Notes: generated by a model not told the origin, from the letters alone. Shown: positions 7,075 to 15,049, numbered from the stretch's first letter. The stretch: DNA of 64,000 nucleotides from Azospira inquinata (GCF_018905915.1 NZ_CP064782.1:124001-188000); one strand, 5' to 3'. Program-made: numbers and translations.

Positions 7075-9690
7075 ATGAAAATCACCCCGCCCATCGCCCT
7101 GCGCATGCTGGGAGCCCTGGTTCTGGCCCTGGTCATCGCCGGTCTGCAATACACCCTGTGGGCCAAGGCCAATCAAAGCACCACTATCGCCGACGCCCAG
7201 GACACCATCCGGGGCTTTGCCTACGCCGCCTATCGCCGGGACGAAAGTCCCCTGAAACAGACCTATCCCACTCCCCAGGAAATTTCCGACGACCTGGATC
7301 TGCTCTCCCAGACCGCTGGACGGGTGCGCACCTATAGCGCCCTGGAAAATCCTTCGGTCATTGATCTGGCCTACGAACACAGCATGCGCCTCACCCTGGG
7401 GGCTTGGCTCTCCAAGGACCAGGCCCGCAATGAGCGGGAGCTGGCCGCCGCCATCCGCACCGCTCTGGATAACCGGCATGTGGAACGGGTCATCGTGGGC
7501 AATGAAACCGTGCTCCGGGGCGACCTCACGGTGCCCGAACTGGAGGCCTACCTGGACCGGGCTCGGGCCGCCCTGCACCACATTCCCGTGTCCACCGCCG
7601 AGCCCTGGCACGTCTGGCTGCGCAACCCGGGCCTGGCCCGCCACGTGGATTTCATCGCCGTCCATCTCCTGCCCTACCACGAAGGGGTGCCCGTGGCCCA
7701 GGCGGTGGATTACGCCATGGAACGCTACCGCCAGCTGGTACAGGCCTTCCCGAAAAAGCGGGTGGTGATCGGGGAAATCGGCTGGCCCAGCAACGGCCCC
7801 ATCATCGGCGGAGCGGTGCCCTCCGTGGCTAACCAGGCCCGCTTTATCCGGGAATTTCTGGCCACCTCCCGGGACATGAACCTGGATTATTTCCTCATGG
7901 AGGCCTTCGACCAGCCCTGGAAAATCGACGTGGAAGGCTGGGCCGGGGCCTACTGGGGACTCTACAACGCGGACCGGGAACTGAAATTTCCCCTGGAAGG
8001 GGACGTGATCCGGGACGTGCACTGGCAGGACAAGGCCTGGATCGCCGCCCTGCTAGCCTTCGTGCCCATGGTCCTGGTGGCCTATTTCCTCCCCGGCTGG
8101 GGCTTTGCCGGGCGCCTCTGGCTATGCCTGCTGATCCAGGCCTGCACCACCACCCTGGTAATCGGCATGAGCGTGCCCGTGGATTACTACCTGACCCGGC
8201 GGGATTTACTCGGACTGGTGATTCTCACCCTGGCCACGGTAATCACCGTGGCCGTGCTCCTTTCCCATGGCTTTGAATTCGGGGAAGTGCTCTTCAAGGG
8301 CCGCTGGCTGCGCCATTTCGAGCCCCTGCCGCCGCCCCGGGAGGAGGAAGAGCCTTTTGTGTCTATCCATCTGGCCTGCTGCAATGAGCCGCCGGACATG
8401 GTCATTGCCACCATCGACAGCCTGGCCCGGCTCCATTACCGCCATTTCGAGGTGCTGGTAATCGACAACAACACCACCGACGAAGCCCTGTGGAAGCCGG
8501 TGCAAGCCCATATGGCGGGCCTGGGCCCCAATTTCCGCTTTTTCCACCTGCTGCCCTGGCACGGCTTCAAGGCCGGAGCCCTGAATTTCGCCCTGGAACA
8601 CACGGATCCCCGGGCCCAGGTGGTGGGGGTGGTGGATGCGGATTATGTGGTGGAACCGGACTGGCTGGCCTGTCTGGTGGGCCATTTCGCCGCCCCGGAA
8701 GTGGCCGTGGTGCAAGCGCCCCAAGCCCACCGGGAGTGGCAAAACCAGCCCTTCCGGCGCATGTGCAACTGGGAATTCGACGGCTTTTTCCGCATCGGCA
8801 TGCACCACCGCAATGAGCGCAATGCCCTGATCCAGCACGGCACCATGACCCTGGTGCGGCGCTCTGCCCTGGACCGGGTGGGGGGCTGGTCCGAGTGGTG
8901 TATCTGTGAAGACACGGAACTGGGCCTGCGCCTCATCGAGGCGGGCAACGAAACCCGTTATGTGGACTGCGTCCTGGGCCGGGGCCTGACTCCGGCGGAC
9001 TTTGCCGCCGCCAAATCCCAACGCATGCGCTGGGCCTTCGGTGCCATGCAAATCCTCAAGCACCATCTGCCCCGGCTGGTGGGCCAGAGCCGCCTCAACC
9101 TGGCCCAGCGCTACCACTTCCTCACCGGCTGGTTTTCCTGGTTCGGGGACGCCCTCCAACTTATTTTCGCCTTCGCCTCCATCGCCTGGACCGTGGGCAT
9201 GCTGGCCGCCCCAAAATCCTTCGGCCTGCCCGTGGCCATGATGGTGGTGCCCATCCTGGGGTTCATGGCCTTCAAAGCCGCCCTGGGCCCCATTCTCTAC
9301 CGGCGCACCATGGATTGTCCCTGGGCCGACATCGCCGGGGCCTCCCTGCTCTCTGTGGGCCTCTCCCACGCCATCGCCCGGGGGGTGTTCACCGGGCTCA
9401 TCAAACGCCACGGAGAATTCGTGCGCACCCCCAAGGGCTGGAAGGCCAAGGGCCGCTTTGCCTTCTTTGGCCCCATCCGGGAGGAACTGGGCCTACTCCT
9501 GGCCCTGCTCACCTGTATGGGGGCCATGATCTGGATGCGGGGCCTGGCGGACTTGGAAGCCCTGGTGTGGATTGGGGTGCTGGCCCTGGAATCCCTGCCC
9601 TACTGGGCCGCCCTGGGCTGCCAGATCGCCGCCTATTGGCCGGAACAAATCCCGGATAGGGGGGAACCGGCAGGGGCCCACCGGGTCTGA
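7075..9690 (+). CDS. NdvB-like beta-glucan synthase: GH17 domain fused to GT2 glycosyltransferase
   Basis: An inner-membrane processive glycosyltransferase of 871 residues. A signal anchor at 9-26 precedes a GH17 domain (about 40-310) with both acids, Glu144 (VGNETVL) and Glu234 (IGEIGWPSNG). Next come membrane helices at about 320-400, then a GT2 domain (about 420-690) with DAD at 521-523, the acceptor-site ED in CEDTELGLRL, and the QxxRW motif QRMRW starting at 649. A C-terminal block of membrane helices follows. This GH17-GT2 fusion is the layout of Pseudomonas aeruginosa NdvB, which makes biofilm beta-1,3-glucans. The GH17 part may cyclise or branch the chain. I chose the ATG at 7075 because the signal anchor begins there; the frame also has ATGs at 6979 and 7051. 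Confidence 0.9.
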   Translation: MKITPPIALRMLGALVLALVIAGLQYTLWAKANQSTTIADAQDTIRGFAYAAYRRDESPLKQTYPTPQEISDDLDLLSQTAGRVRTYSALENPSVIDLAYEHSMRLTLGAWLSKDQARNERELAAAIRTALDNRHVERVIVGNETVLRGDLTVPELEAYLDRARAALHHIPVSTAEPWHVWLRNPGLARHVDFIAVHLLPYHEGVPVAQAVDYAMERYRQLVQAFPKKRVVIGEIGWPSNGPIIGGAVPSVANQARFIREFLATSRDMNLDYFLMEAFDQPWKIDVEGWAGAYWGLYNADRELKFPLEGDVIRDVHWQDKAWIAALLAFVPMVLVAYFLPGWGFAGRLWLCLLIQACTTTLVIGMSVPVDYYLTRRDLLGLVILTLATVITVAVLLSHGFEFGEVLFKGRWLRHFEPLPPPREEEEPFVSIHLACCNEPPDMVIATIDSLARLHYRHFEVLVIDNNTTDEALWKPVQAHMAGLGPNFRFFHLLPWHGFKAGALNFALEHTDPRAQVVGVVDADYVVEPDWLACLVGHFAAPEVAVVQAPQAHREWQNQPFRRMCNWEFDGFFRIGMHHRNERNALIQHGTMTLVRRSALDRVGGWSEWCICEDTELGLRLIEAGNETRYVDCVLGRGLTPADFAAAKSQRMRWAFGAMQILKHHLPRLVGQSRLNLAQRYHFLTGWFSWFGDALQLIFAFASIAWTVGMLAAPKSFGLPVAMMVVPILGFMAFKAALGPILYRRTMDCPWADIAGASLLSVGLSHAIARGVFTGLIKRHGEFVRTPKGWKAKGRFAFFGPIREELGLLLALLTCMGAMIWMRGLADLEALVWIGVLALESLPYWAALGCQIAAYWPEQIPDRGEPAGAHRV

Positions 9691-9697
9691 AAGCAGT

Positions 9698-10024
9698 ATG
9701 GAAACCCTTGCCCCCTACGTCAGCGCCATTCTGGAGCGCCCCAGCCCCCACCCCATCGCTACCCGGGAAACGGCCAAGGAACAGTGGCCAGACCAGGGTT
9801 TCACCGTCTGCCGGGAAACCACCACCTACCGCTTCCACAACGGGGTGGTCATACGCCGTACCGTGGAACAGGATGATTTCCCATCGGACCTGGCCTGCGC
9901 CGAATGCTGGATCACCTACGAAGTCCTGGCCCAGGGCCCGGGCACTCCCCCCATCCAGCCCGCCAAACAGGTCTTCCAGAACACCTGTCGGGAAGCCTTC
10001 TGGCTCCAGTACCACAGCGCCTAA
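9698..10024 (+). CDS. Conserved-looking small protein of unknown function
   Basis: A 108-residue soluble protein that starts seven bases after the stop of the glucan synthase gene, so the two are probably cotranscribed. It has balanced composition, several Trp residues, no signal peptide and no membrane segment. There are four cysteines, including an ACAEC motif near residue 70. I do not recognise a family. Position suggests an accessory protein for the synthase or its regulation, but this is inference. The ATG at 9698 is the only good start close to the upstream stop. Confidence 0.65.
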   Translation: METLAPYVSAILERPSPHPIATRETAKEQWPDQGFTVCRETTTYRFHNGVVIRRTVEQDDFPSDLACAECWITYEVLAQGPGTPPIQPAKQVFQNTCREAFWLQYHSA

Positions 10025-10060
10025 AGCCCCCTCTCCCCTTTTCCCCGCCGGAGTCAAACC

Positions 10061-10555
10061 ATGGCCGATCAACCGGATCTCTACACCATCCCCCTGGAAC
10101 GCCTGAACGGAGAACCCGCCACCCTGGGGGATTACGCCGGGCGGGTGCTGCTCATCGTCAATACGGCCAGCCGCTGCGGCTTTACCCCCCAGTATCAGGG
10201 GCTGGAAGCCCTCCACCGCCGCTACGGGGACCAGGGGCTCACGGTCCTGGGCTTTCCCTGCAATCAGTTCGGCGGCCAGGAGCCGGGAGACGCCGCAGAA
10301 ATCGGCGCCTTTTGCGAAAAAAATTACGGGGTAAGTTTTCCCCTCTTCGCCAAAATCCAGGTGAACGGCCCCCAGGCCCATCCCCTTTACCAGGCCCTCA
10401 AGGCCGCCGCCCCCGGGGTACTGGGCAGCGAGGCCATCAAGTGGAACTTCACCAAATTCCTGGTGAATCGCCAGGGCCGGGTCACCCAGCGCTACGCCCC
10501 CACCACCCGGCCCGAGGAACTGGCCGGGGATATTGAAGCCCTGCTCCAAGCCTAG
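10061..10555 (+). CDS. Glutathione peroxidase family thiol peroxidase
   Basis: A 164-residue peroxidase of the glutathione peroxidase family, usual length about 160. The peroxidatic residue is Cys39 in NTASRCGFTPQY (cysteine rather than selenocysteine). The tetrad partners are visible in FPCNQFGGQEPG (Gln73) and in WNFTKFLV. Cys85 in FCEKNYGV is the likely resolving cysteine, so it probably uses thioredoxin rather than glutathione, as is known for bacterial BtuE-like enzymes. No signal peptide, so cytosolic. It reduces hydrogen peroxide and lipid hydroperoxides. It is the last plus-strand gene before a tandem repeat and a minus-strand terminator. Confidence 0.93.
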   Translation: MADQPDLYTIPLERLNGEPATLGDYAGRVLLIVNTASRCGFTPQYQGLEALHRRYGDQGLTVLGFPCNQFGGQEPGDAAEIGAFCEKNYGVSFPLFAKIQVNGPQAHPLYQALKAAAPGVLGSEAIKWNFTKFLVNRQGRVTQRYAPTTRPEELAGDIEALLQA

Positions 10556-10585
10556 ATTGGGAGCCACGCCGGAAGGCTCTGGCTT

Positions 10586-10666
10586 GGGTGCGGGTGCGGG
10601 TGCGGGTGCGGGTGCGGGTGCGGGTGCGGGTGCGGGTGCGGGTGCGGGTGCGGGTGCGGGTGCGGG
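10586..10666. repeat. GGGTGC hexamer tandem array, 13.5 copies
   Basis: A perfect run of the 6-bp unit GGGTGC spanning 81 bases, placed between the peroxidase stop and the terminator of the cyd operon. The plus strand has a GGG run every six bases, so it can form G-quadruplexes. No real gene reads through it. Perfect copies suggest recent slippage. Confidence 0.97.
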
Positions 10667-10667
10667 C

Positions 10668-10700
10668 AAAAAAAAATGCCCCGGGCCTTCAACCGGGGCA
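10668..10700 (-). terminator. Terminator of the cyd operon
   Basis: Inverted repeat TGCCCCGG (10677-10684) / CCGGGGCA (10693-10700) with an 8-base loop. A run of A residues just to the left becomes a U tract on the minus-strand transcript. It lies about 115 bases beyond the cydX stop. Confidence 0.8.
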
Positions 10701-10814
10701 AAAGGCGATTTCCAAAAGCAAGGGAGTCTTTGGAAACCGGGGACCAGCGCCGGGCCCCTGGGAAGGGGGCGCCGGGCGCCGTCTTCAGCGTTGCTTAACG
10801 GGGAACAGCCCCCT

Positions 10815-10931
10815 TTAGTGCCGGGTCTGGGAGGTACCGGAAGCGTCCTCCTTGGCGTCAAAGCTCATGGCCGCCACCACGGCCAGCAGAATGGCCATGA
10901 CGGTGCCGAGAATCCAGGCGAAATACCACAT
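10815..10931 (-). CDS. cydX: Cytochrome bd oxidase small subunit CydX
   Basis: A 38-residue single-helix membrane protein beginning MWYFAWILG, the hallmark start of CydX. In E. coli CydX binds CydA and stabilises the haem b595/d site of cytochrome bd. The helix runs from about residue 3 to 22, followed by a short polar tail rich in charged residues. An AAGGAG ribosome site sits seven bases before the ATG at 10931. The start is one base after the stop of the NifX-like gene, so it is the last gene of the cyd operon. It is unusual that two other genes separate it from cydB. Confidence 0.92.
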   Translation of the reverse strand: MWYFAWILGTVMAILLAVVAAMSFDAKEDASGTSQTRH

Positions 10932-10932
10932 A

Positions 10933-11358
10933 TCAATCTCCTTGGGAGGGGGTAAGGGCGCCATGGCCTGCGCCATGGTCGCAATGACAATCGGTGGGGC
11001 GGGTGGGGGCCGAGGCGTGGCCCGCCAGATACTGGGCCACAGCCCGGGCCGGATCGGCCTCTTCCGTGAGATAGGCCTCGATGCCGAACTGGGCCAGACG
11101 GCGCCGCACCCCATCCCCCATGCTGGCGGCGATGAGGGCCACGGCCTGACCCAGGGGATGTTCCGGGCCCAGGGCCGCTTCGTGGAGCACCGCTTCCGGG
11201 GCCAGTTCCAGTTCCCCCACCGGCTGGGGGGCGCCCAGTTCAAAGAGCGTGAAGCGGCGGCAGCGTCCGGCGTGGCCGGTGACGGTGCGCCGGTTCTGGC
11301 TCGCCACGGCGATGTAGCGGGCCCGAGGGTTATAGCTTTGGGGCAGAGGGGCAGCCAT
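10933..11358 (-). CDS. NifX/NafY-like dinitrogenase iron-molybdenum cofactor domain protein
   Basis: A 141-residue soluble protein. Residues about 14-115 match the NifX/NifB-C/NafY cofactor-binding fold: IAVASQNRRTVTGHAGRCRRFTLFE is the typical first strand and loop, and a helical part follows. Members bind or carry iron-sulfur or FeMo-type clusters. The C-terminal tail is rich in Cys and His (DCHCDHGAGHG) and could bind metal. It starts two bases after the Rieske gene and ends one base before cydX, so it belongs to the cyd operon. A role in cluster or haem handling for the Rieske protein or the oxidase is inferred; no nif gene lies nearby. Confidence 0.82.
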   Translation of the reverse strand: MAAPLPQSYNPRARYIAVASQNRRTVTGHAGRCRRFTLFELGAPQPVGELELAPEAVLHEAALGPEHPLGQAVALIAASMGDGVRRRLAQFGIEAYLTEEADPARAVAQYLAGHASAPTRPTDCHCDHGAGHGALTPSQGD

Positions 11359-11360
11359 AG

Positions 11361-12002
11361 TCAGCCTTTCTCCTGTTCATCCGCCCCGATCAGCAGGCGG
11401 GTTTCCGCCAAATAGCGGTAGAGGGGCACATCCAGGTTGGTGGGGGCCGGTTTGTTGCGGAACACCCGCCCGGCCAGATCAAAGGTGGAGCCGTGGCAGG
11501 GGCAGAGAAAGCCCCCGGGCCAGTCGGGCCCCAGACCAGAAACCGCTCCGGCGGCAAATTTCTCCGAGGGGGAGCAGCCCAGATGGGTGCAGATACCCAC
11601 CAGCACCACCACTTCCTGATTACGGGAACGCCAGGGATTGCGGGCGTAGGCGGGCTGGTTGGAATGGGCGGACACCGGGTCCGCCAGCATGGGCTCAGCG
11701 GCTTTCAGGGAAGCCAGCATGGCCGGGGTGCGGCGCAGGATCCACACCGGCTTGCCCCGCCATTCCACGGTGAGCAGTTCCCCGGGGGCCAGCTTGCCAA
11801 TATCCACCTCCACCGGGGCGCCGGCCGCCCGGGCCCGGGCTGAGGGCAACAGGCTGGCGACAAAGGGAATGGCGGTCACCGTCAGGGCCGCCCCGCCCAG
11901 GGCGGAAGTGGCCAGCAGCCACTGGCGCCGGGCCGGATCGGCGGGGGCCCCGCCAAAACTGGCCCCCTGGGGCAGGGAACATTTGCAGGTGCAGTCAGCC
12001 AT
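11361..12002 (-). CDS. Orphan bc1-type Rieske iron-sulfur protein in the cyd operon
   Basis: A 213-residue Rieske protein of the cytochrome bc1 (PetA) type. A twin-arginine signal anchor (RRQWLLATSALGGAALT, about 26-50) is followed by the neck and the cluster domain. Box I is CTHLGC and box II CPCHGS, so the [2Fe-2S] ligands are Cys138, His140, Cys167 and His170, with a disulfide Cys143-Cys169. The cytochrome b and c1 genes (petB, petC) are absent; the gene sits 12 bases after cydB and two bases before the NifX-like gene. The N-terminus carries an odd cysteine cluster, Cys4, Cys6 and Cys8. It may pass electrons to or from the quinol pool near cytochrome bd; this is inference. Confidence 0.93.
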   Translation of the reverse strand: MADCTCKCSLPQGASFGGAPADPARRQWLLATSALGGAALTVTAIPFVASLLPSARARAAGAPVEVDIGKLAPGELLTVEWRGKPVWILRRTPAMLASLKAAEPMLADPVSAHSNQPAYARNPWRSRNQEVVVLVGICTHLGCSPSEKFAAGAVSGLGPDWPGGFLCPCHGSTFDLAGRVFRNKPAPTNLDVPLYRYLAETRLLIGADEQEKG

Positions 12003-12014
12003 GGTTCGCCTCCC

Positions 12015-13157
12015 TCAGTAAGCGCTATGGTCGTTGTTGCGGATAAAGGACAGGGTGACCTTGCCCGCCATGACCTTGTAGGCCCAGCTGGTGTAAATGA
12101 TGATGAGGGGCATGAAAATCACCGTGGCCCCCAGCATGACCCCCAGGGAAAGCCGGGAGGACACCGCATCCCACACCGTAAGGCTACTCACCGGGTCCGT
12201 GGAGGACGGCAGGATGAAGGGGAACAGGGAAGCCCCGGCGGTGCCGATAATGCCGGTCATGGCCAGGGCGGAGGCCACGAAGGCCCAGCCCGGACGCCGG
12301 GCCAGCGCCCCCACCAGGCCCAGCACCAGGCCGGCAAAGCCCAGGGCGGGCAGCACCTTCATGGCCGGGAAGACGGCGTAATTGGCCAGCCAGCCCCCGG
12401 CCAGGGAAGTCACCTGCTTGTCGATAGGATTGGGCAGGCCCCCCGGATCGGCGTGGGTCAGCACATAACCGGGCAGCTGGGCCAACCACAGGCCGGCAGC
12501 GGCAAAGCCCAGAATGGCCACCAGGCCGAAAATCAGGGCGGCCTTGCGGCTCCGTTCATATACCTCCCCTTCCGTACGCAGCATGAGGTAATGGGCGCCG
12601 TGGGCCGTAATCATGGCCGTACTCACCACCCCGGCCAGGAGGGCGAAGGGGGTCAGGAGGCCCCAGAAGCTGCCGGTATAGAAGGAGCGCAGGGTGTCGT
12701 CAAAGTGGAAGGGCACCCCCAGGAACAGGTTGCCGAAGGCCACCCCGAAAATCAGGGGAGGCACGGCGCCGCCGACGAAGAGGCCCCAGTCCCAGGTTTT
12801 GCGCCAGGTGGGATGGGCGATCTTGCTCCGATAGTCAAAGCCCACGGGGCGGAAGAACAGAGCCCAGAGCACGGCCAGCATGGCCCAGTAAAAGCCGGAA
12901 AAGGCGGTGGCATAAACCAGGGGCCAGGCGGCGAAAATGGCGCCGCCCCCGGTGATGAACCACACCTGATTGCCGTCCCAGTGGGGCCCCACCGTATTGA
13001 TCACCACCCGCCGTTCCTCGTCCCCTTTGGCGACGAAGGGCAGCAGGGTGCCCACCCCCATGTCGTGGCCGTCCATGATGGCAAAGCCCACCAGCAGGAC
13101 CCCCACCAGCAGCCACCAGATGAGCTTGAGATTGGCGTAATCGAACAAAGCAAGCAT
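12015..13157 (-). CDS. cydB: Cytochrome bd ubiquinol oxidase subunit II
   Basis: A 380-residue integral membrane subunit of cytochrome bd, about nine hydrophobic helices, typical length 335-380. Conserved segments include GFAIMDGHDMGVG near the start, GPHWDGNQVWFITGGGAIFAAWP, and FFRPVGFDYRSK. With CydA it reduces oxygen to water at high affinity without pumping protons. I chose the ATG at 13157: an AAGGAG site lies six bases before it, whereas the GTG at 13160 would be only three bases away. Ten bases separate it from cydA and twelve from the Rieske gene. Confidence 0.97.
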   Translation of the reverse strand: MLALFDYANLKLIWWLLVGVLLVGFAIMDGHDMGVGTLLPFVAKGDEERRVVINTVGPHWDGNQVWFITGGGAIFAAWPLVYATAFSGFYWAMLAVLWALFFRPVGFDYRSKIAHPTWRKTWDWGLFVGGAVPPLIFGVAFGNLFLGVPFHFDDTLRSFYTGSFWGLLTPFALLAGVVSTAMITAHGAHYLMLRTEGEVYERSRKAALIFGLVAILGFAAAGLWLAQLPGYVLTHADPGGLPNPIDKQVTSLAGGWLANYAVFPAMKVLPALGFAGLVLGLVGALARRPGWAFVASALAMTGIIGTAGASLFPFILPSSTDPVSSLTVWDAVSSRLSLGVMLGATVIFMPLIIIYTSWAYKVMAGKVTLSFIRNNDHSAY

Positions 13158-13167
13158 CACATTCTCC

Positions 13168-14721
13168 TTATTGGGCCGCCGTCACCGGGGTAGGGGCCGG
13201 TCCATGGGATTCCGGGCCCAGGCGGGCAAACTTGAACATCAGGAACATTTCCACCACCAGAAGCAGGGTGTAGAAGCCCACGAATCCGGCCAGGGAGCCG
13301 TACAGGCTGGCCACGCTCAGGGTGGAGGAAGAAAGATGGGTGGGCAGTACGCCGAAAATGGTCCAGGGTTGACGACCGTATTCCGCCACAAACCAGCCCA
13401 TTTCCGCCGCCAGCCAGGGGGTGGGGATGAACCACAGGGCCCATTTGAGCAGCCAGGTCTTGTCCTGGAGATTGCCCTTTAGGCTGTAGTAGAGGGACAG
13501 GACAAAGAGCAGGAAGAAGGCGAAGCCCAGGAGCACCATGAGGCGGAAGGTGAAGAACAGGGGCGCGACGTGGGGAATGGTGTCGGCAGCGGCCTGATCC
13601 AGCATGGCCGGGGTGGCGGCGGTCACCTTATCCGTATATTTCTTCAACAGCAGGCCAAAGCCCAGGTCCGCCTGGTGGGCCTTAAAGACCGCCTGAGCGT
13701 CCTGATCCTGGGGATGCTTGCGCAGGGTGCTGAGGGCTTCCACGGCCAGGGCGCCGGAGGCGATCCGTTCCCGGTTGCGGGCCTGTACCTGATCAATGCC
13801 GGGGATTTGCTTATCCACGGAACGGGTGCCGATCAGGCCCATGACCCAGGGAATTTCCACGGCGTAATGGTTGGTACGGTGCTCTTGATCCGGAATGGCG
13901 AACAGGGTGAAGGAGGCGGGAGCCGGTTGGGTCTGCCACATGGCTTCAATGGCGGCCATCTTGGACTGCTGGGATTCGGACACCGTGTAGCCGGACTCAT
14001 CCCCCAGCACGATCACCGAACAGGCGGCGGCAAAACCGAAGGCGGAAGCAATGCGGAAGCTGCGCAGGGCAAATTCCACATGCTTGCGACGCAGGAGATA
14101 GAAACTGGAAATGCCCAGCACAAACACGGAAGCGGTCACATAACCGGCGGACACCGTGTGCACGAACTTGGCCTGGGCCGTGGGATTAAACACCACTGCC
14201 CAAAAATCCGTGAGTTCCATGCGCATGGTGGTGTAGGAAAACTCAGAACCCACCGGGTCCTGCATCCAGCCGTTGGCCACCAGAATCCACAGGGCGGAAA
14301 GATTGGAGCCCAAGGCCATGAGGCAGGTCACCATAAGGTGCTTGCCCTTGGAAAGCCGCTCCCAGCCGAAAAAGAACAGGCCCAAGAAGGTGGATTCCAG
14401 GAAAAACGCCATCAGCCCTTCAATGGCCAGGGGGGCGCCGAAAATATCTCCCACGTAATGGGAGTAATAGGCCCAGTTGGTGCCGAACTGGAATTCCATG
14501 GTAATGCCCGTGGTCACCCCCAGGGCAAAGTTGATGCCGAAGAGTTTGCCCCAGAATTGGGTCATTTCCTGGTAAATGGTGCGTCCGGTGAGAACGTAGG
14601 TGGTCTCCATGATGACCAGCAGGAAAGCCAGGCCCAGGGTCAGGGGCACGAAGAGAAAATGGTACAGGGCGGTGGCTGCGAATTGCAGACGGGACAGATC
14701 CACCAGTGCTTCGGTTGGCAT
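13168..14721 (-). CDS. cydA: Cytochrome bd ubiquinol oxidase subunit I
   Basis: A 517-residue catalytic subunit of cytochrome bd quinol oxidase in the inner membrane. It carries haems b558, b595 and d. The start MPTEALVDLSRLQF...YHFLFVPLTLG places the conserved haem ligand at His21. FQFGTNW and the GRQPW motif near the C-terminal end (YGRQPWTIFGVLPT) are typical. The quinol-binding loop between helices is of the long (CydA-L) kind, judged from the extended soluble stretch around 245-370. It follows cydP by five bases and precedes cydB. Confidence 0.98.
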   Translation of the reverse strand: MPTEALVDLSRLQFAATALYHFLFVPLTLGLAFLLVIMETTYVLTGRTIYQEMTQFWGKLFGINFALGVTTGITMEFQFGTNWAYYSHYVGDIFGAPLAIEGLMAFFLESTFLGLFFFGWERLSKGKHLMVTCLMALGSNLSALWILVANGWMQDPVGSEFSYTTMRMELTDFWAVVFNPTAQAKFVHTVSAGYVTASVFVLGISSFYLLRRKHVEFALRSFRIASAFGFAAACSVIVLGDESGYTVSESQQSKMAAIEAMWQTQPAPASFTLFAIPDQEHRTNHYAVEIPWVMGLIGTRSVDKQIPGIDQVQARNRERIASGALAVEALSTLRKHPQDQDAQAVFKAHQADLGFGLLLKKYTDKVTAATPAMLDQAAADTIPHVAPLFFTFRLMVLLGFAFFLLFVLSLYYSLKGNLQDKTWLLKWALWFIPTPWLAAEMGWFVAEYGRQPWTIFGVLPTHLSSSTLSVASLYGSLAGFVGFYTLLLVVEMFLMFKFARLGPESHGPAPTPVTAAQ

Positions 14722-14726
14722 ACGCC

Positions 14727-14960
14727 TTACTCCTTGCGACGGCTAGAAGAGGAAACGGGGGCGTCCCCGGGCCCGGCAACCGGGTGGGGAGAAACAGTCG
14801 ACCGATCGAGCAGGCCCTGGGCTACCGTCCGGGAATCCAGGACGGGCCGCTGTGCCGGCCGGAAAAAGGCATACCACAAGGCCGACAGCAGAATCACCTT
14901 GATCAGGAGAATCCACGCCAGCTCGCGTACAAGACGGGAACGAGGTCGAGAGGGGGTCAT
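14727..14960 (-). CDS. cydP: Cytochrome oxidase putative small subunit CydP
   Basis: A 77-residue protein with one hydrophobic helix, about residues 13-34 (ELAWILLIKVILLSALWYAFF), basic N-terminus and polar C-terminal tail. The RELxxIxxIKxxLLxALWxAFF pattern matches CydP, a small protein found before cydA in many beta- and gammaproteobacteria. It is the first gene of the operon and ends five bases before cydA. Its start lies about 27 bases from the transcription start predicted by the -24/-12 element upstream. Subunit status is known by association only. Confidence 0.85.
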   Translation of the reverse strand: MTPSRPRSRLVRELAWILLIKVILLSALWYAFFRPAQRPVLDSRTVAQGLLDRSTVSPHPVAGPGDAPVSSSSRRKE

Positions 14961-14998
14961 ATCTGGTACTTTCGATCAACTGTTTCGGTCTCTTCTAT

Positions 14999-15014
14999 AT
15001 CAAGACCCGTGCCA
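14999..15014 (-). promoter_or_regulatory. Sigma54-like -24/-12 promoter of the cyd operon
   Basis: Read on the minus strand the sequence is TGGCACG-N4-TTGAT, close to the sigma54 consensus TGGCACG-N4-TTGCA. The -24 half is perfect; the -12 half has A where C is usual. The implied start is near 14987, 27 bases before cydP. A sigma54 activator gene diverges from this region, which supports the reading. Confidence 0.6.
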
Positions 15015-15035
15015 ACCCGGATGTAACAATTTTTC

Positions 15036-15049
15036 TTGATATAAATCAT
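15036..15049 (-). promoter_or_regulatory. FNR/ANR-like box
   Basis: TTGATATAAATCAT matches the FNR consensus TTGAT-N4-ATCAA in nine of the ten fixed positions. It lies 82 bases (centre) before cydP. FNR-type control of cyd genes under low oxygen is well known. Its centre is about -55 from the predicted sigma54 start, so it may serve a separate sigma70 promoter or act as a modulator. Confidence 0.65.

Noticed and set aside
10533..10955. Open frame reading through the GGGTGC array as Gly-Ala repeats
   Set aside because: It is only a translation of the tandem repeat and runs opposite to the real cydX gene.
12027..13193. 388-residue open frame on the plus strand opposite cydB
   Set aside because: It is a GC-bias shadow. 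It is rich in Gly, His, Gln and Pro with no domain, while the minus-strand frame is clearly CydB.
14999..15049. Reading the cyd upstream region as only an FNR-controlled sigma70 promoter
   Set aside because: A TATAGA -10 is possible at 14994-14999, but no -35 is visible and the FNR box would be at about -55, so the -24/-12 reading explains the layout better. It is not excluded.
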